DNA of 64,000 bases from Acidiferrimicrobium sp. IK (GCF_025499425.1 NZ_JAIMCB010000001.1:248001-312000); one strand, 5' to 3'. Positions 49,300 through 58,309 are shown, numbered from the stretch's first letter. Numbers and translations: made by a program. Notes: generated from the letters alone by a model not told the origin.

Positions 49300-50790
49300 G
49301 TGAGACGCAGCTGGACCGGCACGATCGCCGCCGTAGCCATCATGGCGGCCCTCACCGCCGGCATGGTCCCGCTGAGAAGCCACCTCAGCATCGCAACCAC
49401 GGCGCTGGTCTTGGTCGTGCCCGTGGTCATCGGCGTCATCACCGGCGGTTTCGCGGCGGGCGTCGCGAGCGTCGCCATCGGGTTCTTCGTCTACGACTTC
49501 TTCTTCATCCCCCCGTACCTGACGCTGTCGGTCGGTGCCCCGCAGAACTGGGTGGCACTAGGGGTGTACGGCGTGGTGATGCTGCTGGTGTCGAAGGTCG
49601 TAGCCGTCATGAACTCGGCCCAGGCCGAGGCCCGCCGCCAAGGCCGTGAGATCCGGGAGCTATTCCAGCTTTCACACCTTCTCGTCGAAGACAAACCCCT
49701 CGACGTGCTGCTCTCCGCCGTCGTCGCAACGGTGTCCGAGGTGTTCAGCGCACGACAGGTGGCGCTGCTGCTCCCGCAGGCCGGTCGGCTGGACATCGTT
49801 GCCGCCGCCGGTCCGCTCTTGTCCGAGACGCAACTCCGTCGCGTGCTGCCCCCCGCCGGCGAACTGGCGACCCTCAACCCGCGACCGTTCGAGCTCGATG
49901 GTCTGCTCGTCGTCGCTCTAACCGCAGCCGGCCGGCCGGTCGGATTGCTCGTCCTCACCAGCGAAGCCGCGACCGCCCACCGGCGGGAGCCTCTGCTGCT
50001 CTTCGCGAACCATATCGCGCTCGCCGTCGAGCGCGTACAGCTGCGCGACGAAGCCCTGCAGATCAGGCTGTCCGAGGAGATGGGCCAGCTCGCCAAGACC
50101 CTCGTCAGCGCGGTGTCGCACGATCTGCGGGCGCCCCTCACCTCGATCAAGGCGTCCTCGTCCACCCTCGCCGACACCGAACTCGACCTCGACCCGAAGA
50201 CCGCTCGCGGGCTGGCGCAGCTCATCGACGTTCAAGCCGACCGCCTCGCGGAACTGGTACAGAACCTCCTCGACGTGAGCCGCATCCAAGCCGGGATACT
50301 CCAGCCACGCTACGCGGTGACGTCCCTCGCCGACCTCGTGACCAGCGTCGTCGACGACCTCGCACCCCGCGGCCACGTGATACAGACCGAGGTGCCCGAG
50401 GACCTGCCGCCGATCGACGCTGATGTCGTGCTCATCTCTCGGGTACTCACGAACCTGTTGGAGAACGCGCTGCGGCACAGCCCCAAGGACCAGCCGATCA
50501 CCGTTCGGGCGGCCCTGTCCGGTCAAGACCGCATCGAGGTGTCGGTCACCGACCGCGGCCCTGGAGTCAGCCCTGACCGACGAAACGAGATGTTCGAGCT
50601 GTTCGCCCGCCGTCCCGACGACGCCGGGGCCGGGCTAGGGCTGAGCATCGCCAAGACCTTCGTTGAAGCCCACGGCCAAAAGATCTGGCTGGACGGATCC
50701 CCTGGTGGCGGAGCCACCTTCTGCTTCACGCTGGCTGTCGCCACGCCGATCCCCGAGGAGCCGAAGCTTGTCGCAGATCCTCATCATTGA
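49300..50790 (+). CDS. Sensor histidine kinase, C-terminal half of KdpD (DUF4118-GAF-HisKA-HATPase)
   Basis: 496 residues from the GTG at 49300, with GGAGG eight bases upstream; earlier in-frame codons lack such a site. Three or four membrane helices at about 5-110 match the DUF4118 KdpD sensor region (FFVYDFFFIPPYLTLSV). A GAF-like domain (about 130-255) is followed by HisKA with His274 in AVSHDLRAPLTSIKA, the N-box LLENALRHSP, and G-boxes DRGPGVSP and GAGLGLSIAK. With the upstream gene it makes up a full KdpD in two pieces. Its end overlaps kdpE by 23 bases. Confidence 0.93.
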   Translation: MRRSWTGTIAAVAIMAALTAGMVPLRSHLSIATTALVLVVPVVIGVITGGFAAGVASVAIGFFVYDFFFIPPYLTLSVGAPQNWVALGVYGVVMLLVSKVVAVMNSAQAEARRQGREIRELFQLSHLLVEDKPLDVLLSAVVATVSEVFSARQVALLLPQAGRLDIVAAAGPLLSETQLRRVLPPAGELATLNPRPFELDGLLVVALTAAGRPVGLLVLTSEAATAHRREPLLLFANHIALAVERVQLRDEALQIRLSEEMGQLAKTLVSAVSHDLRAPLTSIKASSSTLADTELDLDPKTARGLAQLIDVQADRLAELVQNLLDVSRIQAGILQPRYAVTSLADLVTSVVDDLAPRGHVIQTEVPEDLPPIDADVVLISRVLTNLLENALRHSPKDQPITVRAALSGQDRIEVSVTDRGPGVSPDRRNEMFELFARRPDDAGAGLGLSIAKTFVEAHGQKIWLDGSPGGGATFCFTLAVATPIPEEPKLVADPHH

Positions 50791-51448
50791 CGACGACCCA
50801 GGCCTGTTGAGCGTATGCCGCGTCGGGCTCGAAGCCCTAGGCCACCAACTGAGGACCGCGGAGACAGGTAACGAAGGGCTGAGCGAAGCGGCCATTCGGC
50901 CGCCGGACGTCATCGTCTTGGACCTCGGCCTTCCTGACCTCGACGGACTTGTAATCTGCGAACGGGTCCGGACCTGGAGCCAGGTGCCAATCATCGTGCT
51001 GTCCGCGGACGGCTCAGAAGACCGGAAGGTAGAAGCCCTCGAGAAGGGCGCCGACGACTACATGACCAAGCCGTTCGGGATGCGCGAGCTGAACGCTCGC
51101 ATCACCGTGGCGCTCCGTCACCGTCCCGCTGACGACGAACGCGCCACGGAGATCGTGGTCGGGCCGCTTCAACTCGACCTCGTCCATCACGAGGCCAGGC
51201 TCGATGGTCAACCCCTCGACCTCACGCCCAAAGAGTTCGAGTTCATCGCCTACCTCGCTCATCACGTCGGCAAGGTCTGCACTCGCCGAATGATCCTGGA
51301 GAACGTCTGGGGACCCCATTACAGCACCGAAATGCAGTACCTCAAGGTCTACGCCTACCGCCTCAGACGAAAGCTCCACGACGAGAAGGGAAGGTTGCTC
51401 CAAAGCGACCCGTCGGTCGGCTACCGGCTGGCGGTGCCCGGGGAGTGA
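50768..51448 (+). CDS. kdpE: KdpE-type response regulator
   Basis: 226 residues from TTG at 50768 with GAGGAG six bases upstream; this start gives LSQILIIDDDPG, the normal receiver N-terminus. Acidic pocket DDD, phosphoacceptor Asp52 (LDLGLPDLDG) and Lys in YMTKPFGM are intact. The C-terminal OmpR/PhoB winged helix (LTPKEFEFIAYLAHHVGKVCTRRMIL, YLKVYAYRLRRKL) binds the kdp promoter. Coupled to the kinase gene. Confidence 0.96.
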   Translation: MSQILIIDDDPGLLSVCRVGLEALGHQLRTAETGNEGLSEAAIRPPDVIVLDLGLPDLDGLVICERVRTWSQVPIIVLSADGSEDRKVEALEKGADDYMTKPFGMRELNARITVALRHRPADDERATEIVVGPLQLDLVHHEARLDGQPLDLTPKEFEFIAYLAHHVGKVCTRRMILENVWGPHYSTEMQYLKVYAYRLRRKLHDEKGRLLQSDPSVGYRLAVPGE

Positions 51449-51545
51449 GGTCGCCGGCGGGGCTGGTGCCCGCTGGCGCTGCCTTGCCAAACGAGCCGGG
51501 GCTCAAGGCTCGCAGGCTCCCATTCCAAAGCAGCCCGGCAGGCCG

Positions 51546-51581
51546 TTGACACATTAAGGGCAATGCCTTAAAGTAGCGGCC
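51546..51581 (+). promoter_or_regulatory. Sigma-70-type promoter with internal palindrome before the TetR gene
   Basis: TTGACA (51546-51551), 17 bases, TAAAGT (51569-51574), then seven bases to the GTG, so the message is probably leaderless. The inverted repeat TTAAGG (51554-51559) and CCTTAA (51566-51571) fills the spacer and touches the -10. This is the usual place for an autoregulating TetR operator. Confidence 0.75.
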
Positions 51582-52235
51582 GTGGTCGGGGGGCTTCGTT
51601 CTCATCTGGTCGATGTGGCCGAGAGGCTGGCGGCGACCCGCGGGATCGGCGCGATGACGCTGCGGGACGTGCAGCAGGAGTCCGGCCAACGGAACAAGTC
51701 GGTGGTTCAGTACTACTTCGGGTCCCGCGAGGGGCTGATCGCGGCGGTGATGGACGCCAGGATGGGTCCCATCAACCTGCGGCGAAACGAGCTGCTGGCG
51801 GAGATCGGCCCGGAGCCCGATCTCCGGGACCTGGTCGGCGCGTTCGTCGTCCCCTTGGGGGAGGTGACCGTCTTGGCGGCCACCAGCTACTGGGGCCGGT
51901 TCCTCCTCCAGGCATCTTTCGACCCAGCCTTCCGTGACCTGGTGAGGGCGTCGCTGACGGCTAGCAGCTTCCGGTCCGTGCGCGCCGCGTTGATACGCCA
52001 GCTGACCGGAGTCCCGCGCTCGGCGCAGACCCGGCGCGTCGACATGATGGTGGAGTTCGTCCTTGTCGCCATCGCCAGCGCCGAGGAGGAGCGCGACGGG
52101 GGCCGGCTGGGAGCGGCCGCCGCATCCCGCTTCGTCGCCGACCTGGTCGACATGTGCTGCGGGCTGCTCACGGCTCCGCCGTCATGGGCCGTGGCCTCGA
52201 AGGTGCGCACCGGGGACGACGCCAGGCGACCGTGA
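51582..52235 (+). CDS. TetR-family transcriptional regulator
   Basis: 217 residues. The DNA-binding domain is LVDVAERLAATRGIGAMTLRDVQQESGQRNKSVVQYYFGSREGLIAAVMDAR (HTH motif MTLRDVQQESGQRNKSVVQYYF). The ligand domain is helical and unremarkable. The operator-like palindrome in its own promoter suggests autoregulation. The organosulfate genes follow on the same strand after 25 bases, so it probably controls them; the inducer is unknown. Confidence 0.92.
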   Translation: MVGGLRSHLVDVAERLAATRGIGAMTLRDVQQESGQRNKSVVQYYFGSREGLIAAVMDARMGPINLRRNELLAEIGPEPDLRDLVGAFVVPLGEVTVLAATSYWGRFLLQASFDPAFRDLVRASLTASSFRSVRAALIRQLTGVPRSAQTRRVDMMVEFVLVAIASAEEERDGGRLGAAAASRFVADLVDMCCGLLTAPPSWAVASKVRTGDDARRP

Positions 52236-52260
52236 AAACGAACAGGAGAGAGGTACGGGT

Positions 52261-53553
52261 ATGGGCAAGATCTCCGATCTAGCCGAGCGTCACTGGCAAG
52301 GTGACGGCGATTTGGTCTTCGGGGAGCACCCGGTGCGCCCCATCGCCGACCTGGCCGCCGAGGAGATCGCCGACGGTGTGCTCTACATCAAGAGCATCGC
52401 CAGCATGAGCGCCCTCGACACGGGAGACGGGCTCGTGATGCTTGACACGGGAGGGATGTTCGATCGCGACGTCGTCTACGACGGCGTCCGCGCCTGGCGC
52501 CCGGATAGCCCCCTAACCGACGCGGTGTACTCCCACCACCACATCGATCACGTGTTCGGCACCGCTCGCTTCGAAGCCGAGGCGGTGGATCGGGGCTGGG
52601 TGGGGCCGACCGTGTACGGCCACGCGGCCATTCCGGACCACTTCCGCAGGTACCAGCGGACCCGCGGGTGGAACTCGGCCATCAACAAGCGGCAGTTCGG
52701 GCTCCCGGTCGAATCGTTCGAGTGGCCCGGGGAGTACCGCTTCCCCGATGTCACATACGACGACCATATGACGTTCCGGCGGGGAACGCTGACCTTCGAG
52801 CTGCACCACGCCAGGGGGGAGACAGACGATGCCACCTGGACCTGGGTGCCCGAGGCGAGGATCCTTCACCCAGGAGACCTGTTCATCTGGGCCGTGCCCA
52901 ACGCCGGGAACCCGCAAAAAGTTCAGCGGTACCTGAGTGATTGGGCCGTCGCCCTGCGGAAGATGGCAGGGATGGGAGCCGATATCATGGTTTCGGGCCA
53001 CGGCCTGCCCGTATTCGGTGCAGACCGGATCGCCGTCGCACTGAGCGACACGGCCGATCTGCTCGACTCCATCGAGACCCAGGTGCTGGAGTTGATGAAC
53101 ACCGGGGCGACCCTCGATCGGGTGATCCACGAGGTCGAGGTGCCCGCCCGCCTCGCCGACCGACCGTATCTCCGGCCGGTATACGACCACCCGCAGTTCC
53201 TGGTGCGCAACGTGTGGCGCAGATATGGGGGTTGGTACGACGGAGAGCCCGACCAGCTGCTCCCGGCGCCCCGCCGGCAGCAGGCGAAGGAATGGGTCGA
53301 CATGGCCGGCGGCGTATCGGCGGTGCTGCGGCGGGCCGCCGAACTGGCCGGTTCGGGGGACCTGCGGCTGGCCTGTCACCTGGTCGAGTACGCCGTACTG
53401 GCCGAACCGGAATCGGACGCGGCTCACGACGCGCGCGCCGACGTGTATGCCCGCCGGGCGGCCGAGCAGGAATCGTCGATGGCCCGCAACCTCATGGTCC
53501 ACGCCGCGGAGGCCAGCCTGCGGCGCCGCCGGGACCTGGCCGGACCCGGCTAG
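52261..53553 (+). CDS. Alkylsulfatase-like metallo-beta-lactamase-fold hydrolase
   Basis: 430 residues from the ATG at 52261 with AGGAGAGAGG upstream. Zinc ligands: SHHHIDHVFG (HxHxDH), HARGETDDA and GDLFIW, plus SGHG. The C-terminal 110 residues (EWVDMAGGVSAVLRRAAELAGSGDLRLACHLVEYAV, motif DLRLACHLVEY) match the dimerisation region of BDS1/SdsA1-type alkyl sulfatases. No signal peptide. Probably hydrolyses alkyl or aryl sulfate esters. Neighbours are a formylglycine sulfatase and a transporter remnant. Confidence 0.88.
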   Translation: MGKISDLAERHWQGDGDLVFGEHPVRPIADLAAEEIADGVLYIKSIASMSALDTGDGLVMLDTGGMFDRDVVYDGVRAWRPDSPLTDAVYSHHHIDHVFGTARFEAEAVDRGWVGPTVYGHAAIPDHFRRYQRTRGWNSAINKRQFGLPVESFEWPGEYRFPDVTYDDHMTFRRGTLTFELHHARGETDDATWTWVPEARILHPGDLFIWAVPNAGNPQKVQRYLSDWAVALRKMAGMGADIMVSGHGLPVFGADRIAVALSDTADLLDSIETQVLELMNTGATLDRVIHEVEVPARLADRPYLRPVYDHPQFLVRNVWRRYGGWYDGEPDQLLPAPRRQQAKEWVDMAGGVSAVLRRAAELAGSGDLRLACHLVEYAVLAEPESDAAHDARADVYARRAAEQESSMARNLMVHAAEASLRRRRDLAGPG

Positions 53554-53567
53554 TCAGGGAGACTGCG

Positions 53568-54818
53568 ATGCCAAGCACGGTTCCCGCGGCCGTCGGCCCA
53601 ACGGGAAGGGACGTACCGAGCAACGCCGTTCGGTCCGGCCTGTCGCCCAGACGACGTCTCGATCGCTACCCGGCCGGGTCAGGGAGGTACTGGCTGCTGG
53701 GTGTGGTGGTCGCCTCAACCATCGTCCTCTACTACCAGCAGTACGTGCAGGGGGCGGTGTCCCCGTCGGTCCTCGCCCACTTCCAGATCTCGTTCCGCTG
53801 GTACCTGACCCTGATCGTCATCTCCAATGCGGTGGGGGCCATGGCATCCCTCTTCGCTGGTCTGGCCGATCGTTGGGGGCGCGCCAACCTCGTGGTCGGT
53901 GGCCTGGCGGTACACGCCGTCTTGACGGCGTGGGCCATCCCGGCCGCTCCGGGATCGGTGGCCTACGGCGCCTTGGTCTCGCTCTCGGCGCTGATAGAGG
54001 GCGTGGTGCTGGTGGCCACTCCCGCACTGATACGGGACTTCTCTCCTCAACTGCGGCGTGGGACGGCGATGGGGTTGTGGACCCTCGGGCCGGTCGCCGG
54101 AAGCCTGATGGTGTCGGCGGTGGCCTCCAACACGCTCACCCACCTCACCGCCTGGCAGGACCAGTTCCACATCGCAGGGATCGCCGGTGCCGTGATGTTC
54201 GTCGTCGCCTTCATCTGGCTGAAGGACCTCTCCCCGGGCCTCAGAGACCAAAGGATGATGTCGGTCCGGGAACGTGTACTCGTCGAGTCGAGGGCGCGAG
54301 GCATCGACGTCAACGACGCCCTCGCCCACCCCTGGCGACAGATGGCCAAGGCCGACGTGATCGTGGCCGCTCTCGGCGTGAGCGTCTTCTCCTGATCTAC
54401 TACGCCGCCGTCGGCTTCTTCGTCATCTACTTCACCTCCGTGTTCGGCTACAGCCAGGCACGAGCAAACAGGCTGGGGAACTGCGGCGACGGCCATCTCC
54501 AGACTCCTCGGGCTGCGCGCGATGCCGGCCGCCGACCGCAGCTACCTGCAGGCGCACGGCCCAGCCGTGCTGGCGGCTCGGGCGAAGGCCCCCAAGCGGT
54601 GGCGCACATGGTGGTGGGTGTGCGCAGCCGGCCAGATCGCCTTCCTCCTGACGGTGCTGATGCTCCGAGGGCGCTGGCGAAGGTCGTCGGCTCTGCGCGA
54701 CATCGCGGCTGAGGAGGCGCTCATCGACGCGGAACTAGCCCGCGTGGCCGCCGGCTCAGCCGCCGGCGGGGGAGTGAGCACCGGCGCCGCCACGGCCACC
54801 GGCGCCGTGGAACCGTGA
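53568..54818 (+). pseudogene. MFS transporter, frameshifted and internally deleted
   Basis: Frame one (53568-54395) encodes a normal MFS N-half: YWLLGVVVASTIVLYYQQYV, the ADRWGRAN loop, then LIRDFSPQLRRGTAMGLWTLGP. At about 54392 one base is missing and the protein continues in another frame as LIYYAAVGFFVIYFTSVFGYSQARANRLGN. At about 54478 a second break follows, and the C-terminal helix and tail (KRWRTWWWVCAAGQIAFLLT and RGRWRRSSALRD) appear in a third frame. Roughly helices 8-11 are absent. It would have been the importer of this sulfate-ester cluster. Sequencing error could explain the first break but not the deletion. Confidence 0.85.
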
Positions 54819-55216
54819 CCGGGACGAGGGGCAGCGTCCGCCGCCAGGTGCGCATAGCCAGGTCGGCCGGGGACGTCTGGTCGCTAGTCGGTGACCCGGC
54901 GCGCATCGCGGAATGGTTCCCCGGGATCGAGTCGGCGACCGTCGAGGGCACCGTGCGAACCGTGGTCACCGGGGCCGGGATGCCAATCCCTGAAGAGATC
55001 GTCACCAACGATCCGCTGCAACGACGCTTCCAGTACCGGCTCAAGACCCCCGCGATCCGGGAGCACCTCTCCACCCTCGACGTGTTCGACCTCGGCGACG
55101 GATCGTGCCTGGTCTCGTACTCAGCCGACGCCGAGCCGGCCACGATGGCCCTGGTGATCGCCGGAGCGGCCGGCGCGGCCCTACACCACCTACGCGATCT
55201 CATGGAGGCGGACTGA
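54815..55216 (+). CDS. SRPBCC (START/polyketide-cyclase-like) family protein
   Basis: 133 residues from a GTG overlapping the end of the transporter remnant. RQVRIARSAGDVWSLVGDPARIAEWFPGIESA is the usual N-terminal strand-helix of SRPBCC ligand-binding proteins, and the C-terminal long helix is MALVIAGAAGAALHHLRDLM. These proteins bind hydrophobic ligands in a deep cavity. It overlaps the sulfatase start by one base (TGATG). The specific ligand is unknown. Confidence 0.85.
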   Translation: MTGTRGSVRRQVRIARSAGDVWSLVGDPARIAEWFPGIESATVEGTVRTVVTGAGMPIPEEIVTNDPLQRRFQYRLKTPAIREHLSTLDVFDLGDGSCLVSYSADAEPATMALVIAGAAGAALHHLRDLMEAD

Positions 55217-56748
55217 TGGCCCGCAAGATCCTGCTCGTCACGACCGATCAGCAGCGTTACGACACCCTCGGCTGCAACGGATCCGAGCTGGCCCGCACCC
55301 CGGTCGCGGATGCCCTCGCCGCCCAGGGCATCAACTACCAACGAGCCGTGCCCCAGTCGGTGGTGTGCATGCCGTCCCGCTCGACCATCCTCACCGGTCA
55401 GCACCCGTCGACGCATGGCGTGTGGATGAACGGCGTGCCTCTCCCGGGCGACGCACCGTCTTTCGCCGAAGTGCTCCGAACGGCCGGATACAGGACGGCC
55501 CTCGTCGGCAAGTCCCACTTCGAGCCCTTCTTCGACCCATTCGTGCGCTTCCCGGACAACGCCTTGTCGGCGACAGGCACGACCCCGCCTAACGGCTCGC
55601 ACCGAGGGTTCGAGCACATGGAACTGGCGACGCACGGAGCGCAGGGCATGCTCCACTACGCCCGATGGCTCAGATCGGAGCATCCCGAGGCGCTGGGTAT
55701 GTTCTACCCCACCGTCGACGCCGAGCTTCAGGTGAACGCGGCCGGCGGCGGCGACACGGGAGCCCCGCAGGTCCACGTCAACCCGGTGCCCCGGGGGTGG
55801 TACCACACCGACTGGGTGGCGGACCGGACGATCGCCTGGCTCGACACCCTCGACCCCGACGCCGACTGGTTCTGCTGGATGAGCTTCCCCGACCCCCACC
55901 ACCCCTGGGATCCGCCGGAATCCGAGATGGCCCGCGTGAACTGGCGCGACGTGCCGCTCCCGGCTGGCTTTATTGAGTCGACAGAGCAGAGAGAGGCCGT
56001 GATAGACGCCAAGCCGCGGCATTGGCGCATGTGGTACGACGGGTCGCTCATCTCTAACTACGAGGCCCCGGCCCGGTGGGTACCAGCAACCCTCACGGCC
56101 GATCAGGTGAGAGAGGTGAACGCCCGCAACGCCGTCGAATGCGAGCTGATCGACGAAGCGCTCGGACGGGTGCTGCGAGCCGTCGACGCGAGGGGATGGG
56201 CCGAGGACCTCGACGTGATATTCACCACCGACCACGGAGAGCTCCAAGGAGACTTCGGTCTGCTATTCAAAGGTCCATACCACGTTGACGGGCTCATGCG
56301 CCTCCCGCTCATTTGGAGGCCGGCCCCGTCGAGCGCCGCGACCCCCGCCGTGGTCCGCTCCCCGGTAGGCCTGGTCGACCTGGCCCCCACGATCTGCGCC
56401 ATCGCCGGGGTGGACCGCCCGGACTGGATGGAGGGACACGCTCTCCCCCGCTCCGACGGCGACGGGGCCGGGCGGGTGCTAACCGAGTGGGACAGCGAAC
56501 TGTTCGGCGTCGACGTGCACCTGCGGACCGTTACCCGGGACGGGTGGGTCTGCACGACCTACCTCCCGGGGACCGTGCACGACGGCAGCGAGGGCGAGCT
56601 CTACGACCTGTCGGACGATCCGCTACAGATGCTCAACCGCTGGGATGATCCGGGCAGGAGGGCGATACGCGACGACCTGGTCGCTGACCTGCATGAGGCG
56701 CAACGACCGGCCCGAAACCCCAGGCCTGACGTGGAGGCGCCGGTATGA
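55216..56748 (+). CDS. Formylglycine-dependent sulfatase
   Basis: 510 residues. The formylglycine motif CMPSR has Cys51 as the residue to be oxidised (VVCMPSRSTILTGQHPSTHG). Metal and substrate residues follow: TTDQQR with Asp near the N-terminus, GKSHFEPF, FPDPHHPWDPP and FTTDHGE. No signal peptide, so cytosolic, like choline-sulfatase-type enzymes. It releases sulfate from an ester; with the MBL sulfatase it forms an organosulfate scavenging pair. A formylglycine-generating enzyme is not in the window. Confidence 0.93.
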   Translation: MARKILLVTTDQQRYDTLGCNGSELARTPVADALAAQGINYQRAVPQSVVCMPSRSTILTGQHPSTHGVWMNGVPLPGDAPSFAEVLRTAGYRTALVGKSHFEPFFDPFVRFPDNALSATGTTPPNGSHRGFEHMELATHGAQGMLHYARWLRSEHPEALGMFYPTVDAELQVNAAGGGDTGAPQVHVNPVPRGWYHTDWVADRTIAWLDTLDPDADWFCWMSFPDPHHPWDPPESEMARVNWRDVPLPAGFIESTEQREAVIDAKPRHWRMWYDGSLISNYEAPARWVPATLTADQVREVNARNAVECELIDEALGRVLRAVDARGWAEDLDVIFTTDHGELQGDFGLLFKGPYHVDGLMRLPLIWRPAPSSAATPAVVRSPVGLVDLAPTICAIAGVDRPDWMEGHALPRSDGDGAGRVLTEWDSELFGVDVHLRTVTRDGWVCTTYLPGTVHDGSEGELYDLSDDPLQMLNRWDDPGRRAIRDDLVADLHEAQRPARNPRPDVEAPV

Positions 56749-56849
56749 CCGTGAGAGCCGTAACCGCTTCCTCTGGCCTCGGACCGGTGAGCAGCCGGGG
56801 CGCTTACTCGACCTCGCGCTGGCCGCGGTCGTCTCGTTGGTGGTCGGCG

Positions 56850-57213
56850 TGGAGCGGCTCCGCGTCTTTGGCGCTTTGGATGCGCCGCTGGCTGGCTGAC
56901 ACCGGGAGCTGGATGTTGTGTCGCAGTCCGATGATGCGGATGGCGAAGCAGACGGCGAAGCCGATGAGGGGTGGGCTTCGCTGTTGGTGCCGGCGCCGTG
57001 GGCGGCGGCTAGGACGGCGGCGCCGGCGAGGGCGGGGACGGCGTAGAGGTCGTGTCGTGGCACGGTGGGGACTTGGCGGATGAGGACGTCGCGGAGCATG
57101 CCTCCGCCGATAGCGGTGATGGCGCCGAGGATGATCGCTTGGGCCGGCCCTAGCCGGAACTCGATCGCTTTGGCGCCTCCGGTGACGCAGAACGGGGCGA
57201 GACCGTCCAGGGC
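56850..57213 (-). pseudogene. Fragment of TRIC-family (UPF0126) membrane protein gene
   Basis: The minus strand from 57213 to about 56988 encodes the second half of a TRIC/UPF0126 protein: ALDGLAPFCVTGGAKAIEF, then GPAQAIILGAITAIGGGMLRDVL, then VPTVPRHDLYAVPALAGAA. At about 56986 the frame breaks and the typical C-terminus (FAVCFAIRIIGLRHNIQLP) continues in another frame. The first half is absent. Dead gene. Confidence 0.7.
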
Positions 57214-57222
57214 GCCTAGGCC

Positions 57223-57460
57223 ATGATCGATGACGGCCTCTTCGAGCGGTTCCCGAGACCGGACGTGATCTTGGGGCAGCACGTCATGCCCGGTGTCGCC
57301 GGTCATGTCGGCTACCGGCCGGGCACGACCCAGGCCGCTGCGGACAGTCTGCAGGGTCCGTCTGTTCGGGCGGGGCGCGCACGGCTCGATGCCCGAGTCC
57401 AGCGTGGACCCGGTGGTCATGGCGGCCGCGACGGTCATGCGCCTGCAGACCTCTTGGATC
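57223..57460 (+). pseudogene. Fragment of M20-family amidohydrolase gene
   Basis: MIDDGLFERFPRPDVILGQH and VGYRPGTTQAAADSL match the middle of M20D amidohydrolases; after a frame break at about 57350 the sequence continues VRLFGRGAHGSMPESSVDPVVMAAATVMRLQT (motif GRGAHGSMPESSVDP). Metal-binding termini are missing on both sides. It abuts the TRIC fragment, so the junction at about 57220 is a rearrangement scar. Confidence 0.7.
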
Positions 57461-57498
57461 GGGATCGGCTGGAGGCTCCGGGTGGAGGATCGGTGGTG

Positions 57499-57924
57499 CT
57501 ACTGCTTTGTCGTTTCGGGTGGCAGGCTCACCTTCCAGCTGCCGCCGTAGAAGCGGATGCTGATGAGGTAAGCGAGCCCTGCAGCGATGTAGATGGCCTC
57601 ATACGGCCAATACGTCGCGTTTCGCGCCGCCGCGATCACGCAGGCCATTACCGAGCCGGTCACAGCGACGAAGGCGCTGACCCGGGATGCCTGCAGCCGT
57701 ACGAGTTCTTGGCGTTCGTCGGCGCGGTGTGCGAGTACTGCGCCGATGTCGGAGTCCTGGGCGGTGGCCGCGAACATCAACGCGACGACAAGCACGGTGA
57801 CTGTCTCGCCGATGACGATCGCCTCCCAGTGGTGCTGGCCGAGCCCCACCGAGAGCGAGATCGCACTGCCACCAATGGCAGCCATGAGTGGGACCCACAG
57901 CCGGCCGAACTTCGAGTTGGTCAT
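57499..57924 (-). CDS. Small membrane protein paired with an XRE regulator
   Basis: 141 residues with four hydrophobic segments (about 9-30, 35-55, 83-103, 108-128) and a basic/acidic cytosolic loop between the second and third (DERQELVRLQASR). No known enzymatic motif. It overlaps the XRE gene by four bases. This XRE plus four-helix protein pairing (DUF2178-like) is widespread in bacteria and archaea, but its role is not known to me. Confidence 0.75.
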   Translation of the reverse strand: MTNSKFGRLWVPLMAAIGGSAISLSVGLGQHHWEAIVIGETVTVLVVALMFAATAQDSDIGAVLAHRADERQELVRLQASRVSAFVAVTGSVMACVIAAARNATYWPYEAIYIAAGLAYLISIRFYGGSWKVSLPPETTKQ

Positions 57925-58124
57925 ATGCCCTCCTCCTCGGGATCGAACATCTTCTCCATCGGCATCTCGAAGAACCGGGCGATACGGAAGGCAAGCGGGA
58001 GCGACGGCAAGTACCGGCCGCTCTCTATGGAGATCACCGTCTGGCGCGAGACGCCGAGAACGCTTGCCAGCTCGGCTTGGGACAGCTCCCGTTGCACCCG
58101 TTCCTCCCGAACCCGGTTCCTCAC
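57921..58124 (-). CDS. XRE/Cro-type transcriptional regulator
   Basis: 67 residues, just one helix-turn-helix: VQRELSQAELASVLGVSRQTVISIESGRYLPSLPLAFRIARFF (motif SQAELASVLGVSRQTVISIE). Same subfamily as short YozG-like regulators. GTG start seven bases from its -10, so probably leaderless. It is autoregulated if the palindrome over its promoter is its operator. Translationally coupled to the membrane protein gene. Confidence 0.92.
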   Translation of the reverse strand: MRNRVREERVQRELSQAELASVLGVSRQTVISIESGRYLPSLPLAFRIARFFEMPMEKMFDPEEEGI

Positions 58125-58130
58125 GATGTA

Positions 58131-58161
58131 AAGCTACCTTGACTCTTTGCGCCTGTCAAGG
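58131..58161 (-). promoter_or_regulatory. Promoter of the XRE gene with overlapping palindrome
   Basis: On the minus strand: TTGACA (58159-58154), 17 bases, TAGCTT (58136-58131), six bases to the GTG at 58124. The inverted repeat CCTTGAC (58137-58143) / GTCAAGG (58155-58161) has perfect seven-base arms 11 apart and covers the -35. A likely operator of the XRE protein itself. Confidence 0.7.
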
Positions 58162-58309
58162 GCGCTTTACACGCGCAGATCGGCTCGGGCATCGCTGCGA
58201 CCGGCAGGTTTGTCTTGCGTGCACTTCCCGAGTGGTGGAGTGGGCGCTCGTGTGTCTGTGCGGACGGTGGCCCGATGTCCTGCGCTCAAGACGCCTCAGA
58301 TCCGCCACC

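Noticed and set aside
56745..57083. Plus-strand frame of 112 codons after the sulfatase
   Set aside because: Arg/Trp-rich shadow of the TRIC fragment encoded on the minus strand.
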